Below the pieces are notes generated by a model, which ran no database searches, had not been told where the DNA came from, and saw only the letters and a program-made list of their open reading frames with translations. Position numbers and translations under genes: made by a program. From contig NC_090172.1 of NCBI RefSeq assembly GCF_024679245.1, positions 38,436,863 through 38,500,862 of the forward strand: a DNA stretch of 64,000 nt. Direction: 5' to 3'. Each line of letters opens with the position of its first letter. Positions within the stretch are counted from its first letter, which is position 1. This document shows positions 53,971 to 64,000 of the stretch, one piece after another. Source of the DNA: Pseudorasbora parva. Its lineage: Eukaryota > Chordata > Actinopteri > Cypriniformes > Gobionidae.

Positions 53971-55490
53971 TGGCATTGCACATATAATGCTCATTTTGAG
54001 AAACAAATGTTTCTTTCTTCTCTCTGCATTGCTTTTAAATGTGGAATCTCTGACGTTGGCACTATAGGTTCAGTTTGGTGTGTTAAACACATGCTGGCAC
54101 TAATAAACTATCTCCATATCAGTGAGAAATAGTGTCAAGTCACAATGCCAAACCTATCAAACATAAACAATCTCATATTGTGCTCCACTATGCGTCATAA
54201 TTTTGTACTGAGAGAGAAGTAAATAGAATTTGCAAAATACCAAATGGTGAGAGAGAAAGAGACAAAGAGAGAGTGACATTTCTCCACGCTTCATTTCAAG
54301 AAAACGTGTCCACCAGGAGAGGATTGTATTGTCTAAGCTGTAGCTAAAGCTGGAGGCCTTATTCATTGTTTTTAATTGCTCTGTTGATCAGTGGCTTTCA
54401 CCAAAACTCTGTAATAATCGTCCCACAATAGATCTGTTACAGTTTCTGACAAGCTGAATAAAATACTGAGCAGCACCTTGGGATATTCAACACAGGCTTA
54501 TGAAAAAGAGAAGACATGAAAATTGATGCTAGTTATTTGGCCATATCATTAAGCATGATCACATAAAAAATAGTCTAGAAGTAAACTAGAAGTTAATATC
54601 GAGAAACACAAGTTTGATGTCAGTATACTTTTTTGTTGTTGTTGAAAATCTCTTGTGTTCAAAGGCTGCATTGATCAGAAATACAACAAAACAGTAATAT
54701 TGTGAAATATCATTACAATTTAAATTAATTGTTTGACATTACTGCTCACTTTAAGCGTTTACGTGTTAGTTACTTCTAAGTCATTTACCCTCTGCAAAAC
54801 AAAGCAAAGCGTAACAGCCCTTCTCAGCGACATTTGACAAGAAAACGAGACTGACACTTTTCTGGGCAAGTCTATAGTATATAATGAACTCAACATCAAA
54901 ACACCTTCCTTTTTAACAGATTAAACATTTCTACAATGTGCATTACAAAAACTAAGACATTTCTGTACATTTTGTAAAGGCTTATGAAATTTTAAACAGC
55001 CAATCAGATGGCATTTATTCTCTTTAATCTCCTGGAGGGAGCCAATGGGGAAAGAGCCTTGGGTGAGCCGGGCCCAGCGGGGATCCAGCCTGCGGCTGCT
55101 AACACTGCCTGTGCTAAACTAAACACTAAAACTCTCAAATTTATGCTTATCTCCAACTAAAACTTTCAGCTTCAACTTTCTGTTTTGTTTTCACACGGCA
55201 CATGAAGAGGGATCCAGAACGCCTTGTTTTATTAAGCAATGAGGCTGTTAAATATAATGAGAGTTTATCATCCAAATTCAACAATTCTCAAACCGCTACA
55301 GAAGTCAAAACTACAAGCCATCCTCCATCTGAAACCTATAACACAAAGAACATGTAGCACACAATTCTTAACAGCCATGAAGACCACAGAACCTTCACTC
55401 CAGCATTAAACATCTCTTCTCTCATCCGCATCCAGAGTCATGCTTCACACCACTGAACAGGACACTTTTAAAAGACTGAGGCCTGGTTTC
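53971..55490. other. unique sequence, no gene seen
   Basis: Nothing identified. Confidence 0.5.
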
Positions 55491-55640
55491 ACAGACATGG
55501 CTTAGATTAAGCCAGGATTAGGTCTTAGTTCAATTAGGACATTAAGGTAACTTTTATAAACATGCCACTAAAACAAATGTGCATCTGTGTGGATCTTGAG
55601 ACAAAACAATAGCAGTGCAAGTTTCATTCAGTTAAAAAAA
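55491..55640. repeat. left half of a dispersed DNA repeat
   Basis: GCCTGGTTTCACAGACATGG (55482-55501), TTAGTTCAATTAGGACATTA and TAAACATGCCACT match, from memory, the left half of a repeat whose right end would mirror TTTCACAGACA. It stops where the MITE remnant at 55668 begins. Confidence 0.6.
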
Positions 55641-55667
55641 ATTAAAAAAATAACAATAATACATTTA

Positions 55668-55792
55668 AATACAAATTTAATTCACAGAAAATCAATTTGG
55701 CCAACTGAAAAATTTAGAAGTGATCAGTCACTAGAAAATTTTCAATTGGGGCCTGATTTTTTTTTTTTTTTTATGTGTACAGTGTACAAAAT
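55668..55792. repeat. diverged copy of the 29546-29703 MITE
   Basis: Shares TTAATTCACAGAAAATC, GGCCAACTGAAAAATTTAG and GTGATCAGTCACTAG with the 29.5-kb element, and ends GTGTACAGTGTAC. Left terminal repeat degraded. Confidence 0.7.
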
Positions 55793-56080
55793 GGATTTTG
55801 GTTGTACAAAAACAGTGCTAAAGTTCAACTAAAATTGTATTAAATATTCTTGTTTGTGCTAAAGTGGAACTATTCCAGGTATACTTAAGTACATTTTAAA
55901 TATACTCTTGTATTTAAGTTTTGAAATGCAGAATTCACTCAGCATATAAACTTTAAAAGTATTTTGGTGACATTGCAATTGCAGTTCAATTAAAAATGTA
56001 TTGTTTAGAAATCAGGTTTCAAAGTGAAAGTTTAGAAAATGAAAAATCATGAATCTGTGGAAATGGTTACATCACGCATA
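55793..56080. other. unique sequence
   Basis: Nothing identified. Confidence 0.5.
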
Positions 56081-56084
56081 TTAA

Positions 56085-56688
56085 AGGTCCCGTTCTTCGC
56101 GATTCCATCTTTCAAACTTTAGTTAGTGTGAAATGTTGCTGTTAGAGCATAAATAATACCTGTAAAATTATAAAGCTCAAAGTTCAATGCCAAGCGAGAT
56201 ATTTTATTTAACAGAAGTTCCCTTTCAAAGCCTACAGCGAATGGCCGGTTTGGACTACAGCAGGAAGTGCAGGGAAGTAATGACGTCACTAGAACCGTTT
56301 GTTGACTAACCCTCCGCCCACAAGAACACGCAAAATAGGGGGCGTGGTCTCGTTGCTCTCCCACGTGGAGAAGAGCGCGCATTCAGTGCTTGCATCTCCC
56401 CGTTATGGTAAGAGGCGGGACCTTTACGGGCAAAGTGCGTTAAGCTGCTGTCCAATCACAACACAGGAAGAGCTGGCCCAATCAGAACTCGTTACGTGTT
56501 TCTGAAGGAGGGACTTCATAGAACAAGGAAATCATCAGGCCGTTTTTAGGACAGAGAAAACAGCGCTATACAGATAAGTAAATTGTGTGAAAAATACTGT
56601 GTTTTTTTACACGCGAAACATGAACTCATGTTATATTGCACACTGTAAACATAATCAAAGCTTCGAAAACACACGAAGAACGGGACCT
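56085..56688. mobile_element. TTAA-flanked MITE, copy 1
   Basis: 604 bp between TTAA at 56081-56084 and TTAA at 56689-56692. Ends AGGTCCCGTTCTTCGCG (left) and CACGAAGAACGGGACCT (right) are inverted. GC-rich centre. Contains an 87-codon minus-strand open frame (56119-56382) also present in copy 2; see findings. Confidence 0.93.
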
Positions 56689-56959
56689 TTAATCTATATG
56701 TGAAAAAGTGCTTATTTTCAAAGCGGCATCTCCAACTACTGGCCTGATATGCATAATACAGTGTTTTTAATCATTTTCACAGATCTGAGAGAACAGTGAT
56801 CTTTTTGACAACGTTGTCTTCTCTACGTGGAAAAAGTAAAACCTAAAATAAAGTGAAGTAAAACCTTTTTTTACTAAAAAAAAAAAGTAAATAAAACCTT
56901 TTCCGTTCTTAGTGCATTGATGTCATGTAAACATATCCTTAATATTTGTTGTTCATTTT

Positions 56960-57085
56960 TGTTTTGGACCCCACTGTCTTTCATTGCATACAACGTTTTC
57001 TTTTGGGCTCCACAGAAGAAATAAAGTCTTGCAGGGTCACCAGAGTGAATAAATTACTCATTTTGGGGTGAAATATTCCTGTAAT
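56960..57085. repeat. degraded MITE half
   Basis: TCCACAGAAGAAATAAAGTC and TTTTGGGGTGAAATATTCCTG resemble the right half of the MITE at 53705. Confidence 0.5.
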
Positions 57086-57458
57086 TAATGAACAATATTA
57101 AACATAAATGTTACAATCTGATGCGTTGTAGCAGAGTTCACCTATTGCTTATTTTGCAAGTAAGAGTCGCATTTCTGAATCAACATTTTTTGTTGGTCCT
57201 AGAACAACATTCCTGGCAAACATAGTAATAACTGTAACCAATAACTACCACTCAAATCTGGTTTATATGAATACTGTTTCAAGACCAACAAGGATGTTGA
57301 CTGAGGAAACTAGTTAGATAAAATAGCATGTGAAAATAGTATAAGAATGTAGGACTGAAGACTGGGACATAGTAGCTTATTTATACAAGTGACAGAACCA
57401 GACAAACCCTTAAAGGCAGTCATATGCTCAAATACACGCACATGCACGCACATGCACG

Positions 57459-57462
<4 letters not shown>
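57086..57462. other. unique sequence
   Basis: Nothing identified. Confidence 0.5.

Positions 57463-57533
<71 letters not shown>
57463..57533. repeat. (CA)n microsatellite
   Basis: About 35 CA units. Confidence 0.96.
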
Positions 57534-57537
<4 letters not shown>

Positions 57538-57804
57538 GTCTTGCTCAAACTAAACGGAGATCAATAGCGGCTCATAGGTAGTCAATAAGAATGATCTTGC
57601 CCTGGTCTTCATTAGTAAAACACTTTGAATGGTAAAGACATCCCTAATCAATCTGCTATCAGCACTCAGAGATACAGGTTAATCACAGATAAACTCTCAC
57701 TCATTTACTCTCTCCTTTATTCCTCTTCAGTTTATCTATCATCATTTTACATTTCCACACCCCCTGTAGTTTGTCTTTATTTCTGGCTTGTTCAATATGA
57801 ATTC

Positions 57805-57942
57805 CTCTCCTCTCCTCTCCTCTCCTCTCCTCTCCTCTCCTCTCCTCTCCTCTCCTCTCCTCTCCTCTCCTCTCCTCTCCTCTCCTCTCCTCTCCTCTCC
57901 TCTCCTCTCCTCTCCTCTCCTCTCCTCTCCTCTCCTCTCCTC
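57805..57942. repeat. (TCCTC)n pentanucleotide array
   Basis: About 27 perfect 5-bp units, all pyrimidine on the plus strand. The serine/leucine and glutamate/arginine frames through it are artefacts. Confidence 0.98.
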
Positions 57943-60429
<2,487 letters not shown>

Positions 60430-60960
60430 TCTAATAATGGGGTCTTGCGGACCCAAGGCGCACGACCCCTCGGCATTGACGTCATTTTTGCCGCGCGTAC
60501 CCTCGCGCTCATGCGGACGCGTTGAGTATAAACAAGGCTTTAGGAGCTCATTACACCATTTTAAACTGGCAAGGCGCGCAGCTCGGAAGCGGTTGAAATG
60601 GCAATAAACAAGTGTATGTTGTGAACAAATAATTTGAAGAGATTTGTCTGAAGAATCAGCGGCGATGAACTGCCGATTTGTACAGAGGCACCTGATGACC
60701 AAACTACATTGGAATTCGCGAACAGAAAAAAATCAAGTAAGCCCAGAGCGGTTTGTGTTCAGACTGCGTGTTTTTAGCGAACCGTACCATAAGATGAGAT
60801 CGAACCGTACCCAGACCACTCCCCGAGATGGTCTCGGTTCGGTTCGTTTTAAAAGGGTCTGAGATCGTTAGGAGTGTTCACATATGGGCCAAAAATCACA
60901 CGAAATGAGCTCAGACCCCTAAAAAGGACCAAGTGTGAAAATACTTATAAATTGGCCAAA
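60430..60960. repeat. probable dispersed DNA repeat, right end recognised
   Basis: GC/CG-rich 60440-60560, then GAACCGTACCCAGACCACTC (60804-60823) and AAAAAGGACCAAGTGTGAAAA near the right end match, from memory, a cyprinid repeat. Terminal repeats not seen. The open frame at 60395-60607 has no recognisable domain. Confidence 0.45.
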
Positions 60961-60976
60961 ACATGTTTTTATTTAT

Positions 60977-61553
60977 AGGTCCCGTTCTTCGCGTGTTTTC
61001 GAAGCTTTGATTATGTTTACACTGTGCAATATAACATGAGTTCATGTTTCGCGTGTAAAAAAACACAGTATTTTTCACACAATTTACTTATCTGTATAGC
61101 GCTGTTTTCTCTGTCCTAAAAACGGCCTGATGATTTCCTTGTTCTATGAAGTCCCTCCTTTAGAAACACGTAACGAGTTCTGATTGGGCCAGCGCTTCCC
61201 GCCTTTGTAACTAAAGGTCCCGCCTCTTACCATAACGGGGAGATGCAAGCGCTGAATGCGCGCTCTTCTCCACGTGGAAGAGCAACAAGACCACGCCCCC
61301 TATTTTGCGTGTTCTTGTGGGCGGAGGGTTAGTCAACAAACGGTTCTAGTGACGTCATTACTTCCCTGCACTTCCTGCTGTAGTCCAAACCGGCCGTTCG
61401 CTGTAGGCTTTGAAAGGGAACTTCTGTTAAATAAAATATCTCGCTTGGCATTGAACTTTGAGCTTTATAATTTTGCAGGTATTATTTATGCTCTAACAGC
61501 AACATTTCACACTAACTAAAGTTTGAAAGATGGAATCGCGAAGAACGGGACCT
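60977..61553. mobile_element. TTAA-flanked MITE, copy 2 (inverted relative to copy 1)
   Basis: 577 bp, opposite orientation to the copy at 56085. Ends AGGTCCCGTTCTTCGCG and CGCGAAGAACGGGACCT; right flank TTAA (61554-61557), left flank TTAT (60973-60976, one change). Differs from copy 1 by a block substitution/deletion in the middle (around 61197-61225), where copy 1 has about 30 additional bp. Carries the same 87-codon frame, here on the plus strand (61256-61519). Confidence 0.92.
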
Positions 61554-61689
61554 TTAAATGCAGTGTTTTGCATGTTTCTGTGATGGGTAGGTTTGGGGTA
61601 GGAGTGGGGTTAGGCGATTGAAAACAACATTAACATGAGATAAATTCAGTGGAAGTCTATGCAATGTCCTCACTAATATAGTGAAACAA

Positions 61690-61720
61690 ATGTGTGTGTG
61701 TGTATGTGTGTGTGTGTGTG
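61690..61720. repeat. (GT)n microsatellite
   Basis: About 15 GT units with one GTAT interruption, left border of dispersed repeat copy 7. Confidence 0.92.
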
Positions 61721-61872
61721 TTCATGTTTTTTTCTATCCTGTTGGAGACTTTGGGAAAGGTTTTGTGTGATGGGTATCTTTAGTGTAAGGGGATAGAAAA
61801 TGCAGATTGCACAGTATAAAAATCATTACGTCTATGGAGAGTCGCCACAAATATAGCGAACCAGACAAGTGT
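61721..61872 (+). repeat. GT/CA-flanked dispersed repeat, copy 7 (partial)
   Basis: GGGGATAGAAAATGCAGATTG, CACAGTATAAAAATCATTACG and TCTATGGAGAGTCGCC follow the family order; the GGACACAAATG left half is missing. A related GGTAGGTTTGGGGTAGG motif sits just left of the GT array (61587). Confidence 0.72.
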
Positions 61873-62312
61873 TTGCATGAAGAAAAGAGACAACCTAAAA
61901 AAGGTCCAACACACTCAGAGTCTCCTTTTCTAATTAAAATCTCTCTAAAATACAATAAACAGATAGCATTTAAAGGTTTGTTGCCTATAAAATCACCTAA
62001 AAGACAAATAACGAAATTGTTATGGTTAAATCAGGGTTTGAGGATATGTGTATAGCTCATTTTGGATTTGATAAGAAAAACAAGGCACGTCAGGGGAAGG
62101 TCTATTGTTGTCCAGACCAAATCCCCTATTTTGTTGAGATATTGGCAAAGACCTAAAGTACCACTTGATATCTCAGACAGAGAGAGTGAAAGAGGAAGAC
62201 AGACCCCCCCTGATGAGAGAGAGCGTGTCATCTGATGAAATTTCTCTCAGCAGGATATCAGAGGTCAGAGGAGTACGTACATAGAGATTTGCTCTAATAC
62301 CACACATAACGC

Positions 62313-62314
<2 letters not shown>
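61873..62314. other. unique sequence, no gene seen
   Basis: Nothing identified. Confidence 0.5.

Positions 62315-62374
<60 letters not shown>
62315..62374. repeat. (CA)n microsatellite
   Basis: About 30 CA units. Confidence 0.97.
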
Positions 62375-62376
<2 letters not shown>

Positions 62377-63049
62377 TAACAGAAATCTGATCGGTTTTAT
62401 GTGTGGAGAGGAAGGTCTAAAGGCAATCTATACAGTATTTTGACAACATGTGTTGTGAAAAACGACCATCTGACCTCTTTCTGAACTACAGGTTTCTATA
62501 CACACTGAAACAAGAACTGACAACAGGAACAAGTGCTGCTTTTAGAGGATCAAAATAGAGTGCGACTAAAACAATAACTCAAGACTAGACCCACACAGAA
62601 TCTGCACCTGCACAACTCAGAAACAAGATGCATTCTGGGCTAAATTTCAAGTGTCAAATCATAAGGGTGAACACTTACGCAATGTTATATTTATTTTCTT
62701 TTTTTTTCCCTTTTTCTAATAACTCAAGTTATGACTAATCTGTTTTTGGCTTTACCATTATGGGGTGCAGTGTAAGGATGTAGAAAAATATAAGGTATAA
62801 GGCAATATAAGGAAAATGAAGAATTCCGCAAGGCACTATACACATATAGTCACCTGTTTAAGACAATGTTGGGCATTTTAGGTCTTTGTAAAGGGGTTCG
62901 GTATCGGTTCAGTAATAGACCATAACCAGTTATGTTACTGACGTCATGTATAATGTTATTTGTAATGTATGTGCTTTGTGTGTAAATCAAAGCTATGATT
63001 TATCAAAACGATTTTAATTACACTTGGGCACATAAATGTTTCTCCACAA
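62375..63049. other. unique sequence, no gene seen
   Basis: Nothing identified. Confidence 0.5.
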
Positions 63050-63290
63050 AAAGGATATAATTCCGATCTTCAATTCCGGCACTATATGCAGATTTAATGG
63101 AAATCACGTCACGTAAAAACAACAGATGAGCTGCATTTTATTAATCATCAGCTAATTTCACAATCAAAACACGGACACAGCACTGGTAAGATCATTCAGT
63201 TTCTTTACTTTTAATAAAGAAGATTGTATGTCGAGTACCTATGACTTTAATTTCGGTTTAATTTGTGGTAGTTTTTGTGTTGGCTTGATG
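63050..63290. repeat. block homologous to hAT interior
   Basis: CCGATCTTCAATTCCGGC (63064-63081), GCATTTTATTAATCATCAGC and CACTGGTAAGATCATTCAG align in order with 12387-12620 inside the hAT element. No hAT ends or 8-bp target copies found around it, so it is either a solo fragment or part of a related element with different termini. Confidence 0.75.
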
Positions 63291-63947
<657 letters not shown>

Positions 63948-64000
63948 ATCGGTGAGTTGTGGAGCTAAAAAAATAGTATATATTAAAGAGAAGGGGAGTC

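Noticed and set aside
56119..56382. Conserved 87-codon gene shared by two loci
   Set aside because: Both loci are copies of one MITE; overall DNA similarity explains the shared frame unless codon-level constraint is shown.

Overview
The window looks like non-coding nuclear DNA from a teleost fish, most likely a cyprinid. It is AT-rich, very dense in (CA/GT)n arrays, and filled with repeat families I recognise from zebrafish-like genomes: several Tc1/mariner families, hAT and TTAA-target elements, short palindromic MITEs, tRNA-derived SINEs and an L1-type LINE tail. There are no bacterial-type genes, operons, rRNA or free-standing tRNA genes. Most long open frames are artefacts of dinucleotide or minisatellite arrays. 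Family assignments come from memory of repeat consensus sequences, not from a search; terminal repeats, target duplications and tandem periods were read directly from the sequence.

Layout. 1-1303: AT and GT simple repeats. 1318-4126: three Tc1/mariner families side by side; the third (2556-4126) keeps a 269-codon transposase fragment with its catalytic triad but is broken by a solo LTR (2732-3104, 5-bp target duplication AGAAA) and a nonsense codon. 4.2-11.6 kb: mostly unique sequence, a 125-bp CA array and degraded MITEs. 11.6-15.3 kb: a nested composite, namely a palindromic repeat whose left arm carries a 1442-bp hAT element (8-bp duplication ACTCCAGT) and whose centre holds a repeat interrupted by a TTAA-type (Kolobok-like) element. 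15.3-29 kb: unique sequence with a nested MITE, SINE pieces, a transposon-like repeat (20.1-20.9 kb) and many microsatellites. 29-34 kb: copies of a GT-flanked dispersed repeat and, on the minus strand at 32.2-32.35 kb, the best candidate host coding exon. 34.96-36.79 kb: a DNA-transposon-like repeat whose centre has expanded into 37 tandem 42-bp units. 38.76-39.42 kb: 3' end of an L1-type LINE. 44.6-46.57 kb: an element with about 150-bp terminal inverted repeats containing a second repeat and a 62-bp tandem repeat. 50.6-51.6 kb: a dead Tc1 copy of the family also seen at 1.3 kb. 56.1 and 61.0 kb: two inverted copies of a TTAA-flanked MITE. 63.05-63.29 kb: a block homologous to the interior of the 11.8-kb hAT element.

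The only host gene signal I can support is the 3' end of a minus-strand gene near 32 kb. The probable reading is that the sequence above 32.35 kb is intronic or 5' to that gene, and that 30.6-32.0 kb may include its 3' UTR. Several GC-balanced, non-repetitive stretches (notably 37.6-38.1 kb) look like conserved non-coding element candidates. I found no evidence for a new multi-gene system; what is unusual here is the layered transposon history and tandem-repeat birth inside mobile elements.
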